A stretch of 64,000 nucleotides of DNA from Hymenobacter sp. 15J16-1T3B (GCF_020711235.1 NZ_JAJFAV010000004.1:124001-188000); one strand, 5' to 3'; numbered from the stretch's first letter, positions 9,144 through 17,521 are shown. Notes: generated by a model not told the origin, from the letters alone. Translations and numbers: made by a program.

Positions 9144-10221
9144 CTAGTTTTGCATCAGCCAGGCCTTGATGTACTCGTCCAGGTCGCCATCCAGCACGTT
9201 TTGCACGTCGGTGCGTTCCACGCCGGTGCGAATGTCCTTGATGAGCTTGTACGGGTGCAGCACGTAGTTGCGGATCTGCGAGCCGAAATCGATGCGCTTC
9301 TTGCCGGCCTCTACCTCCGCCCTGGCCGCGTTGCGCTTGTCCATTTCAATCTGGTACAGGCGCGACTTAAGCATGCGTAGGGCGTGCTCCTTGTTCATGA
9401 GCTGGCTGCGCTCGATCTGCACGGCGATGATGATGCCGGAGGGCGCGTGCGTGAGGCGCACGGCTGTTTCCACCTTGTTCACGTTCTGCCCCCCAGCGCC
9501 ACCGGCTCGGAAGGTGTCCCAGCTGATATCGGCGGGGTTGATGGTGATGTTGATGCTGTCATCCACCACCGGGTAGGCAAACACCGACGCGAAGGAGGTG
9601 TGGCGGCGGCCGCTGCTGTCGAAGGGCGAAATGCGCACAAGGCGGTGCACGCCGATTTCGCTCTTGAGGTAGCCGTACGCAAACTGCCCGTCGATTTCGA
9701 GCGTAGCCGACTTGATACCGGCACCTTCGCCCGGCTGGTAATTGACTTCGCGCACGGTGAAGCCGTGCTTTTCGCCCCACATGATGTACATGCGCATGAG
9801 CATCTCGGCCCAGTCCTGGCTTTCGGTGCCGCCCGCGCCGGGGTTGATTTCGAGGATGGCCGACAATTGGTCTTCCTCGTTGGAGAGCATGCGCTTAAAC
9901 TCCAACTGCTCCACCGTCTGCACGGCTTTGTCGTATTCGGCGCGCATTTCGGCCTCCGGCACTTCGCCTTCCTTGTAGAAGTCGAAGAGCACGTCGAGGT
10001 CGTCAAGGGTTTTCTCGGCGGCTTCGTAGTCGTCGGTCCACACCTTGATGCCTTTCAGCTCCTTCAGCGTCGCCTCGGCTTTCTTGGAGTCGTCCCAGAA
10101 GTCGGCCGATTGGCTTTGCTGCTCCAGGCTGGTTACTTGGGCTTTGCGGTTGTCGTAGTCAAAGGTACCTCCTTAAGGCCTCCACGCGGCCTCTCAGGTC
10201 TTTCACTTGTTCTGCAGTCAT
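9144..10221 (-). CDS. prfB: Peptide chain release factor 2, made by programmed +1 frameshift
   Basis: RF2 recognises UGA and UAA stop codons. The gene is in two frames: ATG at 10221 opens 20 codons ([20 protein letters not shown]) that end at an in-frame TGA (10161-10159). A +1 slip skips base 10161 and continues in the frame 10160-9144, giving 358 residues, close to the usual RF2 length of about 365. The second frame holds the stop-codon recognition tripeptide SPF (about residues 198-200) and the catalytic loop motif [10 protein letters not shown] with GGQ at about 243-245. The frameshift is the known RF2 autoregulation: low RF2 lets the ribosome pause and slip. A single-frame call would begin at an internal GTG (10043) and lose 59 residues. 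It converges on the SusCD operon. Confidence 0.96.
10158..10173 (-). promoter_or_regulatory. RF2 programmed +1 frameshift signal
   Basis: On the minus strand the site reads AGGAGG-TAC-CTT-TGA-C. The Shine-Dalgarno-like AGGAGG (10173-10168) lies 3 nt before the slippery CTT (10164-10162), which is followed by TGA and C. This spacing equals that of the E. coli prfB site (AGGGGG-TAT-CTT-TGA-C). It sets RF2 level by feedback. Confidence 0.96.
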
Positions 10222-10305
10222 CGGGGTCTGCTCGGAAAGGGTAGCGGGGTGAGAAATACGGGCGTAGAAACGGCCCGGGCTGCCGACGCGGCAGCGGAAT
10301 GCAGG

Positions 10306-10313
10306 CAAAGGTA
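10306..10313 (-). promoter_or_regulatory. Probable prfB -7 promoter element
   Basis: The minus-strand reading is TACCTTTG, an exact TAnnTTTG match, about 85 bp upstream of the prfB ATG. No convincing -33 TTTG is visible. It would give a leader of roughly 80 nt. Confidence 0.5.
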
Positions 10314-10320
10314 GCCTGAT

Positions 10321-10367
10321 AAACAAAGCCGCCCGCTGCCGACCGGGAAATGGCCAGCAACGGGCGG
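10321..10367 (-). terminator. Intrinsic terminator after ilvE
   Basis: CCGCCCG (10329-10335) pairs with CGGGCGG (10361-10367), and the stem extends through GCTG/CAGC with a small bulge. In the minus-strand direction it is followed by CTTTGTTTAT. It lies 22 bp after the ilvE stop. Confidence 0.65.
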
Positions 10368-10388
10368 TTGCGTACTGCTAAGGCAGGC

Positions 10389-11453
10389 TTACACGCGCAC
10401 CATCCAGCCGTGCGGATCGGGCGCTTGGCCCGCACGGATGGCATCGAGGGTTTTGCCCACGCGGCGCGAGAATGCCGCGTCGGTCAGGGCCGGCAGGGAG
10501 TAATCGGTGCCTTCGAAACCGATGACGGCAATGGAGGCAATGGTAGCGGCCGTGCCCACGCCGAAAGCTTCCTGCAAGGTGCCGTTCTGGGCGGCTTCCA
10601 CGATTTCGTGCACCGATACTTTGCGCTCTTCTACCGGCATGCCCCAGTCGCGGGCCAGTTGCAGCACGCTCTTGCGGGTAATGCCGTCGAGGATGGAGCT
10701 GCTGGTGGCGGGAGTGACGACGCGGCCGTCGATGACGAAAATGGCGTTCATCGTGCCCGATTCTTCCACGTAGCGGTGTTCGGAGGCATCGGTCCAGATG
10801 AGTTGGTTGTAACCGTCCTGCTGGGCCAGCTTGGTGGGGTACATAGCCGCGCCGTAGTTACCAGCATTCTTAGCGAAGCCGGCTCCACCCTCGGCCGAGC
10901 GCACGTATTTCTCCTCGAAACGTACGCGGATGGGCTTGTTGTAGAAGGCGCCGGCCGGGCAGGTGATAATAACAAAGCGGTAAGTGTCCGAGGGCCGCAC
11001 GCCCAGCAAGCCGTCGGTGGCGAACATGAAGGGGCGGATGTAGAGCGAGTAGCCGTCCTGGGACGGCACCCAGTCGGAATCGAGGCGGACGAGCTGCGTG
11101 AGGCCCTGCATAAACAGCTCCTCCGGAATTTCGGGCATGCACATGCGCACGGCCGAGAGGTTCAGGCGGCGGCAATTGTCCAGGGGACGGAACAGCTGCA
11201 CCCCGCCCGAAACGGTCCGGTAGGCTTTCATGCCTTCGAAAATGGACTGGCCGTAGTGCAGCGCCGAGTTGGCGGGGCTCACGGCCATGTCGCCGAAGGG
11301 CACAATCTGGGGCTCCTGCCATTCGCCGTTGGCGTAGTCGACGACGAACATGTGGTCGGCGAAGGTTTTGCCAAATTCGATGTTGGCCGGGTCAAGCTCA
11401 CCCAGGCGCGAGGCCGTGGTGCGCTGCGTACGAATCGTCAGCGTGTCAAGCAT
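10389..11453 (-). CDS. ilvE: Branched-chain amino-acid aminotransferase
   Basis: A 354-residue PLP enzyme (fold type IV) that transaminates the keto acids of Leu, Ile and Val with glutamate. Family landmarks in order are SALHYGQSIFEGMKAYR (about residue 60-77), RPFMFATD, the PLP-lysine region EKYVRSAEGGAGFAKNAGNYG (the Lys of FAKNAGNY), and the phosphate-binding stretch YVEESGTMNAIFV, then ITRKSVLQLA. Length matches the BCAT group II enzymes. I chose the start MLDTLTIRTQ; the frame stays open upstream to 12140 but that part overlaps the adenosyltransferase gene in another frame and is not protein-like. It may be cotranscribed with the adenosyltransferase 68 bp upstream. Confidence 0.95.
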   Translation of the reverse strand: MLDTLTIRTQRTTASRLGELDPANIEFGKTFADHMFVVDYANGEWQEPQIVPFGDMAVSPANSALHYGQSIFEGMKAYRTVSGGVQLFRPLDNCRRLNLSAVRMCMPEIPEELFMQGLTQLVRLDSDWVPSQDGYSLYIRPFMFATDGLLGVRPSDTYRFVIITCPAGAFYNKPIRVRFEEKYVRSAEGGAGFAKNAGNYGAAMYPTKLAQQDGYNQLIWTDASEHRYVEESGTMNAIFVIDGRVVTPATSSSILDGITRKSVLQLARDWGMPVEERKVSVHEIVEAAQNGTLQEAFGVGTAATIASIAVIGFEGTDYSLPALTDAAFSRRVGKTLDAIRAGQAPDPHGWMVRV

Positions 11454-11521
11454 GAAAGTGGGGAAGGAAAAGAGGGGAATGCAGAAAAAAGGGCGGAAAC
11501 AGACGGAGTGGGTAGCAGAAG

Positions 11522-12076
11522 CTACGCTTTTTGGCGGGGTTGCCAGGTTACTTCTTCGGCGCCGAGGGCGTGGGCCATCCAGCGCGCCAGTACAAACAGA
11601 TAATCGGAAAGCCGGTTCAAGTACTGGATGACTAAGTCCGGAACAAAGGAGTCTTCGCGCAGGGCAATGGCTAGGCGCTCGGCGCGGCGGCACACGCAAC
11701 GGGCCACGTGCGCGTGCGACACGGCCGGGTGGCCGCCGGGCAGGATAAAGTGGCGCAGCTCGGGTAGCACCTCGTTGAGGCGGTCCATTTCCTGCTCCAG
11801 CTCCAGCACGTCCGAGTCGAGCAGATCGGGCAATTGCATGCGGGAGCGTTCGGGGTCGGAGGCCAGCGTGGCGCCGATGGTGAAGAGGCGGTCCTGCACG
11901 TGCTTGAGCAGGGTGCGGTGGGGGAGGTTCACGTCTTGGTCGCGTACCAGGCCCACCCAAGAGTTCAGCTCGTCGACGGTGCCATAGGCTTCGATGCGGT
12001 GACTGGATTTGGGCACGCGGGTGCCGCCGATCAGCGAGGTCAGGCCTTGGTCGCCGGTGCGGGTGTAAATCTTCAC
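11522..12076 (-). CDS. PduO-type cob(I)alamin adenosyltransferase
   Basis: A 184-residue cytosolic enzyme that transfers adenosyl from ATP to cob(I)alamin to make coenzyme B12. It starts with the family ATP-binding signature MKIYTRTGDQGLTSLIGGTR, then RIEAYGTVDELNSWVGL. The late motifs HVARCVCRRAERLAIAL and YLNRLSDYLFVLARW contain the conserved Arg and Asn residues of the PduO active site. Length is normal for the family. No cobalamin-synthesis gene or B12 riboswitch is near, so it probably serves salvage or assimilation. ilvE follows 68 bp downstream on the same strand. Confidence 0.94.
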   Translation of the reverse strand: MKIYTRTGDQGLTSLIGGTRVPKSSHRIEAYGTVDELNSWVGLVRDQDVNLPHRTLLKHVQDRLFTIGATLASDPERSRMQLPDLLDSDVLELEQEMDRLNEVLPELRHFILPGGHPAVSHAHVARCVCRRAERLAIALREDSFVPDLVIQYLNRLSDYLFVLARWMAHALGAEEVTWQPRQKA

Positions 12077-12095
12077 GGAAACGGGCAGAAACGGA

Positions 12096-12123
12096 GAAAG
12101 ATAAAAAGGCGAACGGCCGTTCG
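12096..12123 (-). promoter_or_regulatory. Candidate promoter with palindrome upstream of the adenosyltransferase
   Basis: The minus-strand reading at 12103-12096 is TATCTTTC, one mismatch from TAnnTTTG, about 20 bp before the ATG at 12076. Just upstream, 12110-12123 is a perfect 14-bp palindrome, CGAACGGCCGTTCG, placed between the expected -33 and -7 elements where a repressor could act. Promoter and operator roles are inferred from position only. Confidence 0.35.
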
Positions 12124-12150
12124 TAAGAAAGCCGGGTCACCGAAAGTTAC

Positions 12151-12184
12151 GGGAAAAGAAATGCCCCGGCTACTAGCCGGGGCA
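12151..12184 (-). terminator. Intrinsic terminator after the ABC ATPase operon
   Basis: TGCCCCGGCT (12162-12171) and AGCCGGGGCA (12175-12184) form a perfect 10-bp stem with a 3-nt loop. On the minus strand it is followed by TTTCTTTTCC. It lies 40 bp after the ATPase stop. Confidence 0.8.
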
Positions 12185-12224
12185 GGTTCTTGGATGTCAA
12201 GGGCTATGGAATAGAATCCTGGCT

Positions 12225-12947
12225 TTACGAATGCACAACGCTCTGGTGGGCGCGCACATCGTGGTTGGGCTGGTCGGTTTCAATTTCACCGTCGCGCAGA
12301 CGCACGATACGGTGGGCGTAGCGGGCAATATCTTCTTCGTGGGTTACCATGATGATGGTATTGCCTTTGGCGTACAGGGCCTCAAACAGCTCCATGATTT
12401 CGTAGCTGGTCTTGGAGTCGAGGGCGCCGGTGGGTTCGTCGGCCAGCAGCACGCTGGGGTTGTTGACGAGGGCGCGGGCAATGGCCACGCGCTGGCGCTG
12501 CCCGCCCGACAGTTCATTGGGCTTGTGCTTGGCGCGGTCGTGCAGGCCCACGGAGCGCAAGGATTCCATGGCCAGCTCCTCGCGCTCCGACTTGGAATAG
12601 CCGGCGTAAATCAGCGGAAGGGCAACGTTGTCGAGGGCCGTGGCGCGGGGCAGCAGGTTGAAGGTTTGGAAAACGAAACCGATTTCCTTGTTGCGCACGT
12701 CGGCAAGCTGGTTGTCGGTCATGCGGCTCACGTCCTTGCCGTTCAGAATGTACTGACCGGTGCTGGGCGTGTCGAGGCAACCGACGATGTTCATCAGCGT
12801 GGATTTGCCCGACCCGGACGGGCCCATGAAGGCCACGTACTCGCCGCGCTTGATGCTAATGGTGACCGAACGCAGGGCGTGGATTTCCTCGGTGCCCATC
12901 CGGTACACCTTGGAAATGTGAGAGGTTTGAATGACAGGCGGCAGCAT
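12225..12947 (-). CDS. ABC transporter ATP-binding protein, MacB/LolD-like
   Basis: A 240-residue nucleotide-binding subunit. It has Walker [10 protein letters not shown] at about 42-50, the Q-loop in [11 protein letters not shown], the signature [15 protein letters not shown], Walker [13 protein letters not shown], and the H-loop His in [24 protein letters not shown] near the N terminus and the [15 protein letters not shown] stretch are typical of the MacB/LolD/FtsE group, which powers export or mechanical work with FtsX-like permeases. No such permease is adjacent. The gene begins 12 bp after a large membrane/TPR gene, which may be its partner or merely share the operon. The terminator downstream closes the operon. 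Confidence 0.93.
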   Translation of the reverse strand: MLPPVIQTSHISKVYRMGTEEIHALRSVTISIKRGEYVAFMGPSGSGKSTLMNIVGCLDTPSTGQYILNGKDVSRMTDNQLADVRNKEIGFVFQTFNLLPRATALDNVALPLIYAGYSKSEREELAMESLRSVGLHDRAKHKPNELSGGQRQRVAIARALVNNPSVLLADEPTGALDSKTSYEIMELFEALYAKGNTIIMVTHEEDIARYAHRIVRLRDGEIETDQPNHDVRAHQSVVHS

Positions 12948-12959
12948 GATGGGTTGGGG

Positions 12960-15677
12960 TTAGTTCCAGGGTGCTGCGGCGGCCTGGTGGATGACGCGCC
13001 GTTTTTCGTATTGGCTACGAAATATAGAATATTCCGGAGATGAAAGCAACCTGGAAAGCTTTTGCTCTGCTTCCGCCGCATATTCTTCCAATCCGGCGTC
13101 AGCAGCGGCAAAAACAAAGCTTTTCAGCAATGGCACCGACGTGGGATTGTAGGACAGCGCCCGCCGCGTAAGCTCGTAAGCCGTCAGCGGGTCCTGGCTT
13201 TGGGTGAAAAACGCGGCCGCCTGCACGGTGCCGGTTTCGTCGAAGGGGTCGGCTTGGGCGAGGCGCTGGTACTGGGCTGCCGCGGCTTTGGAGTCTTTTT
13301 GCGCCAGCTGCGCCACGGCGCTGTAAGCCGCGGCCAGCGGTCGGGCCTGCGCGGCGGGGGGCGGCACGGCGCCGCTCAGCAGGCGCTGCAAGCCAGTGGC
13401 GGCCTGGGGCCGGGCCCGGACGGCGCGGGTAGCCAGTTGCTGCGCCGAATCGGGGCGGCCGGCCCAGTACCACGCGTAGGTGGCGGGCAGTGCGGCGGCC
13501 GGGTTGCCCGCCTGTTCGGCCCGCGAAAGGCGAGCCGCCGCCGCCGGAAAGAGGCCGCGTTCGAGCAGGTAGGTGCCCAGGACTTGCTGGTAGTAGCCTT
13601 CCGCCGTGCCGGTCGCCAGCGCTTCGAGCTGATCGAAGCCGGCGGAGGGGCGACCGGCGCGCAGCAGCTGCAGGCCGTGCAGAAAAGCCAGCTGGTCGTG
13701 GAAATTCTCGTTGCTGCGCACTTGCTGCAGGCTCTCCAGCAGCGGCAGCAGGGCGGTGTCGCGGCGGGCGGCCTGAGCCAGGCCCACGTGGTAGAGCTGG
13801 GCAAACTGCGCCACCGTCAGGGCTGAGTCGACGGCGGGGCGGGCGGCGGCCACGGGCTGAAACTGGCCCTGCAGCAACTGTAGCAGCCAGGCGTTGTTTT
13901 GCCAGGCGGGCCAAGTGGGCTGAGCGGCCTCCGCGGCGGCGGCGCGGGCGGCACTCAACTGCCCATTTTTGAGCAGAAAAGCCAGCCAATTGGTGCGCGC
14001 CACAGGGTTGTCGGCATCGGCGGCGAGGCTGCGGCGCAGGTAATACTGCACCGAGTCGGTAAGGGCCGAGCGGGTGTAGAGCTGGGCCATTTCGGCATTG
14101 AGCCGCGGGCGGGCGGGCAGCTCCCGCAGCGCCTGTCGCAGAATCTGCTGCCGGTCGAAAAAGTCGGTGGGCTGATCGAAACGTGCCCCAAGGCGCAAAA
14201 ACGCCTTTTCGTTCGGCTCGCGCAGCAGCGTGGTGCGCAGGATGTTGATTTCGTTCTGGCGCTGGGCCCGGGCTTGGTAGAGCGCGGCCCGCCCAAAGGC
14301 GGCGCGGGCGTTGCGCGGGTCGAGCTGGTCGGCTTCGGCGTAATACCGCTCGGCCAGGGCGGCGAGGTAGAAGTTGTCGGGTTGCTGCTCGCTCTGGTAG
14401 CGCGTCAGGTCGCCGAGCTGGATGTATTCGCCGCTGCGGGCGCGGCTCAGCAGGTCGAAGCCGTTGCGCATGAGTACAGCTGCCACGATGCCCGCTCCGA
14501 GCAGGTACACGGCGAAAAACGGCACCCGGCGCGGGTCGAACGCCACGCGGTGCACCTGCAGCTTCTGCCGGATTAGCGGCCCGAAGTTCAGCAGCACGTA
14601 GAGGAAAAAAGCCGTACTCAGGCCAAGCAAGATCAGGTTGACAGCTTCGCGGCCGGCTTGCAGCAACGGCTCGTTGGCCGTGGCCGCGGCGTAGCCCACG
14701 GCGGCGGTGGCCAGCAGCGTCAGCACCAAGTACAGCGGCGCCGCCGCGCGCAGCGGCAGCCAAGCTTGGTAGGTCGGCAGGCGGCGCGGCAGGCTCCACC
14801 AGCCCACCACGGCGGCCAGCAGCAACAGCACGTACGGCTCCAGGTGAATGCCCGGCAGCACGGCCAGCTGGCCATCATTCCAGTAATAAAGCAGCAGAAT
14901 GCCCAGCAGCAGTACGCTTGACAGCACGAAGGGCATCAGGCCGAAACGCCCGCGGGGCGTGGCGCCCTGGGTGTTGAACCACAGCAGCCCGTACACCAGC
15001 TCGACGCCTACCCAGAGGCTCAGCAGCACGACCACGACCGAACCCGCTGGCGTGCCGAAAGCCGCCAGATGCAGCACCACGTAGGCCGCCGGCTGCGTAG
15101 ACTTGGTGAGCAGCAGCGCCGCCAGGGCGGCTACGAGCCCGGCGAAGAGCAGCAGCCGCCAGCCCAGGCCCACGCGCTCGAAGAAAGCGTGTAGCAAAAA
15201 GGCCGGTAGCAGCAAGGTGGCCAGCGTCAGCATCAGAAAGTACTGGTGCTGCTCCCCGAATACGCCCAGCGCATCGAGGTTCAGGGACATCAGCAGGAAG
15301 ATGACGGGCACGGCGCCGGCCACGAAGGCCAAGCGGGCTTGCTGGCTGATGACGGCCAGCCACACCACTAGGCTCAGGCCCAGCACCGCGCACCAGGCCG
15401 CCGCCGCATCGGGCCAGAGCAGGGGGCCGGCCACGTCGTAGGTCTGCGTCACGGCGTAGCCGTTGGCCTGCAGGGCGAGGCTATCGGCGCCGGCGGGGAC
15501 TTGCGCCACCGTCACGGGCACCGGGGCCAGCTGGGCTACTGTGCCCACGGGCAGGGTGTGGTCGTCGCCGCTGAAGTAGGCGTACACGGTCAGGCCTAGC
15601 GTCAGCGCCAGCACGGCGCCGAGGGCCCAGAGAAGAAAGCGGCCGGCCGTAGGGCCGGCCGGGGTAGGTGCCTGCAC
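12960..15677 (-). CDS. Large polytopic membrane protein with C-terminal TPR-like repeats, function unknown
   Basis: A 905-residue protein that I do not recognise. Residues 1-40 hold one transmembrane helix (FLLWALGAVLALTLGLTVYA). A loop of about 50 residues follows, then some nine to eleven hydrophobic helices to about residue 405. From about 420 on it is soluble and alpha-helical with TPR-like repeats (for example NARAAFGRAALYQARAQ, RRALSYNPTSVPLLK). The tail runs to AAAAPWN. It sits 4 bp after gatC and 12 bp before an ABC ATPase, so the genes are almost surely cotranscribed. A role in cell-envelope assembly is possible but not shown. Confidence 0.8.
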   Translation of the reverse strand: MQAPTPAGPTAGRFLLWALGAVLALTLGLTVYAYFSGDDHTLPVGTVAQLAPVPVTVAQVPAGADSLALQANGYAVTQTYDVAGPLLWPDAAAAWCAVLGLSLVVWLAVISQQARLAFVAGAVPVIFLLMSLNLDALGVFGEQHQYFLMLTLATLLLPAFLLHAFFERVGLGWRLLLFAGLVAALAALLLTKSTQPAAYVVLHLAAFGTPAGSVVVVLLSLWVGVELVYGLLWFNTQGATPRGRFGLMPFVLSSVLLLGILLLYYWNDGQLAVLPGIHLEPYVLLLLAAVVGWWSLPRRLPTYQAWLPLRAAAPLYLVLTLLATAAVGYAAATANEPLLQAGREAVNLILLGLSTAFFLYVLLNFGPLIRQKLQVHRVAFDPRRVPFFAVYLLGAGIVAAVLMRNGFDLLSRARSGEYIQLGDLTRYQSEQQPDNFYLAALAERYYAEADQLDPRNARAAFGRAALYQARAQRQNEINILRTTLLREPNEKAFLRLGARFDQPTDFFDRQQILRQALRELPARPRLNAEMAQLYTRSALTDSVQYYLRRSLAADADNPVARTNWLAFLLKNGQLSAARAAAAEAAQPTWPAWQNNAWLLQLLQGQFQPVAAARPAVDSALTVAQFAQLYHVGLAQAARRDTALLPLLESLQQVRSNENFHDQLAFLHGLQLLRAGRPSAGFDQLEALATGTAEGYYQQVLGTYLLERGLFPAAAARLSRAEQAGNPAAALPATYAWYWAGRPDSAQQLATRAVRARPQAATGLQRLLSGAVPPPAAQARPLAAAYSAVAQLAQKDSKAAAAQYQRLAQADPFDETGTVQAAAFFTQSQDPLTAYELTRRALSYNPTSVPLLKSFVFAAADAGLEEYAAEAEQKLSRLLSSPEYSIFRSQYEKRRVIHQAAAAPWN

Positions 15678-15681
15678 GCGC

Positions 15682-15969
15682 TTATTCCAGAACTTTAGGT
15701 ACGCGGAAGTAATCGGAGTCCTTGCGCGGGGCGTTTTTCAGCCCGTCGGCGTGGCTCACGGTATTGCGCGGCTCGTCGGGGCGCATCACGTTCAGCTCGT
15801 GGCTCAGGTGCACCAGCGGCTCCACGTTGCTGGTGTCGAGGTGGTTGAGCTGGTCGACCCAGTTGAGGATTTCGTTGAGGTCGGCGAGCATTTTCTGCTC
15901 GTTGCCCTCGTTGAATTCGAGGCGAGAAAGGTGGGCCAGTTGGCGCAGGGTATTCAGGTCGGTGCTCAC
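15682..15969 (-). CDS. gatC: Asp-tRNA(Asn)/Glu-tRNA(Gln) amidotransferase subunit C
   Basis: A 95-residue protein with the GatC pattern: LRQLAHLSRLEFNEGN near the N terminus, then ILNWVDQLNHLDTSNVEPLVH and the C-terminal MRPDEPRNTVSHADGLKNAP, DYFRVPKVLE. It stabilises the GatA/GatB amidase-kinase core that converts misacylated Glu-tRNA(Gln) or Asp-tRNA(Asn). gatA and gatB are not nearby, which is common. It lies between plsC (45 bp upstream) and the TPR membrane protein (4 bp downstream). Length is typical. Confidence 0.95.
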   Translation of the reverse strand: MSTDLNTLRQLAHLSRLEFNEGNEQKMLADLNEILNWVDQLNHLDTSNVEPLVHLSHELNVMRPDEPRNTVSHADGLKNAPRKDSDYFRVPKVLE

Positions 15970-16014
15970 TGCAGGGGCAGAAATTAAGTTCGGAGGAAAA
16001 GAAAGGCGGCCCGG

Positions 16015-16827
16015 CTAGGCCTGCACGGCCGCTTCGGCTTCGGGCCGCGGCTCGGCGCGCAGGGTGCTGGCGGGCGGGATGCCGGCCGCCGCCGGGTCGA
16101 ATTCGCTGGCAATAATACGCGCCACGCGCTCCTTTAGTGCCGGAATGTCGGCCGCGGTGAGGCCCAAGGTGGGAATGGGCTCGTGGATGACGATGCGCAG
16201 CTTGGAGTAGCGCACGCGCAGGCCCTTCACGTCGGGCATGAAGCGGTGATTGTAGGGCATGGTGACGGGCACCAGCGGCACGCCGGCGGCCACGGCCAGC
16301 TGAAACGGCCCGTCTTTGAAGGGCATCAGCTCCTCGGCGGGCTTAGCGGCAATGGCGCCTTCGGGAAAAATCACCACCGAGCGGCCTTGCTGCAGTGTCT
16401 GGCGGGCCTGCACGAAGGAGCGGCCCCGGCTCACGGCGCTGCTGCGGTCGACGGTGATGTAGACGCGGCCGAAAATCGGGCCCCAGAGCGGGGTTTTGGC
16501 CAGGGAGCTTTTGCCCATGATGTTCAAATGGCCCGGAATGGCCTTGAACAGGAGCGGAATGTCGATGTAGGAGCTGTGGTTGGGCACGTACACCACCGGC
16601 TGCCCGGCCGGCACCTGCCCGCGAATTTCCACCGACACGGGCATGCCCCACATGCGGATGAAGAGAATGGACCACCAGCGGTTGAGCGCGTGCAAGTAGC
16701 GGTGCCAGCGCGGCTGGCGCGAGAGCAACACCTGCAGGGGGTACGTCACCACGAAGGGAAAGACGAACCAAAACGTTGCCCAAGTAGTGTATAGGCGGTG
16801 ACCAATAAAACGCAACAGCCGACGCAT
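16015..16827 (-). CDS. plsC: 1-acyl-sn-glycerol-3-phosphate acyltransferase
   Basis: A 270-residue membrane-associated enzyme that makes phosphatidic acid in phospholipid synthesis. It carries the acyltransferase block I NHSSYID (about 83-89, the NHxxxxD catalytic pair), block III FPEG in VVIFPEGAIA, and a later VPLVPVTMPYNHR. An N-terminal hydrophobic segment (WATFWFVFPFVVTYPLQVLL) anchors it. The start is supported by the -7 element TACCTTTG only 5 bp upstream, which implies a nearly leaderless transcript. It heads the plsC-gatC-TPR-ABC operon. Confidence 0.93.
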   Translation of the reverse strand: MRRLLRFIGHRLYTTWATFWFVFPFVVTYPLQVLLSRQPRWHRYLHALNRWWSILFIRMWGMPVSVEIRGQVPAGQPVVYVPNHSSYIDIPLLFKAIPGHLNIMGKSSLAKTPLWGPIFGRVYITVDRSSAVSRGRSFVQARQTLQQGRSVVIFPEGAIAAKPAEELMPFKDGPFQLAVAAGVPLVPVTMPYNHRFMPDVKGLRVRYSKLRIVIHEPIPTLGLTAADIPALKERVARIIASEFDPAAAGIPPASTLRAEPRPEAEAAVQA

Positions 16828-16832
16828 ACCTG

Positions 16833-16840
16833 CAAAGGTA
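16833..16840 (-). promoter_or_regulatory. Probable plsC operon -7 element
   Basis: The minus strand reads TACCTTTG, an exact TAnnTTTG match, ending 5 nt before the ATG at 16827. Transcription would begin at or very near the start codon. Confidence 0.55.
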
Positions 16841-16933
16841 ATAGTTAGGGGACAGGTGAACGGGCCGCAAGCAACGGCGGCAACGGTGAAAACCAGCTGA
16901 ACCCGCCCGCTTTGGCGCCGCAGGTGCCCGGCC

Positions 16934-17497
16934 TCAGCGCTGGCTCAGCACCAGGGCGGCTTTCAGCAGGCCGGCCACGCTGATGGCGTCGGTGATGCGG
17001 TTGTCCATGACCATCTGCACGGCTTGCTTAAAGGGTAGTTTCCAGAGGTGCAGCTCCTCGGTTTCCTCGTGCTCCATCTCACCTTGCTCCAGGTCTTCGG
17101 CCAGGAACACAAAGCCTTCCTCGTCGGTGACGGAGTTGGAGGGGTGCAGGCGGGCAATGTTGGTCCAGCGCCGGGCGGTCAGGCCGGTTTCCTCGCGCAG
17201 CTCCCGCTGGGCCGATTCCAGAATATCCAGCTCCACCGGGCCGCCGCCCATCGGAATTTCCCAGCAGTACTCGTTGAGCGGGTAGCGGTACTGGCCCACC
17301 AGCCAGGTATTGCCCTCGGCGTCGATGGGGACGATGCCCAGGGCCTTGTTTTTCATCGTCACCACCCCGTAGATGCCGCGGCCGCCTTTGGGGTTGATGA
17401 CCTGGTCTTCGCGCACGCTGATCCAGGGGTTCTGGTACTTGATTTCCGAGCTGAGGGTCTGCCAGGGGTTGTGGGTTTCGTCGGGAGCCGGGTACAT
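16934..17497 (-). CDS. Nudix hydrolase, ADP-ribose pyrophosphatase type
   Basis: A 187-residue Nudix protein predicted to hydrolyse ADP-ribose or a similar nucleoside diphosphate derivative. The Nudix box reads GGGPVELDILESAQRELREE followed by TGL; the REL-REETGL core with the metal-binding glutamates is intact, but the earlier box glutamate position is Leu. The motif LVGQYRYPLNEYCWEIPMGG just before it is typical of ADP-ribose pyrophosphatases. I start at MYPAPDETHN (17497): the frame is open upstream to 17686, but that extension is Arg/Pro-rich and overlaps a good -7 element. Confidence 0.9.
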   Translation of the reverse strand: MYPAPDETHNPWQTLSSEIKYQNPWISVREDQVINPKGGRGIYGVVTMKNKALGIVPIDAEGNTWLVGQYRYPLNEYCWEIPMGGGPVELDILESAQRELREETGLTARRWTNIARLHPSNSVTDEEGFVFLAEDLEQGEMEHEETEELHLWKLPFKQAVQMVMDNRITDAISVAGLLKAALVLSQR

Positions 17498-17521
17498 GCG
17501 CGGGGCGTTGAAGTCTGCAAG

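Noticed and set aside
9144-10043. prfB as a single-frame gene starting at an internal GTG
   Set aside because: This omits the conserved N-terminal part; the frameshift site and upstream ATG at 10221 give the full-length RF2.
12077-12224. Cobalamin riboswitch upstream of the adenosyltransferase
   Set aside because: The upstream region is short and shows only a palindrome and a terminator hairpin of the neighbouring operon; no B12-box-like sequence was recognised.
13099-14799. 566-residue minus-strand frame within the TPR membrane gene
   Set aside because: Same-strand alternative frame with Arg/Pro/Ala-rich sequence; the 905-residue frame has coherent helices and repeats.
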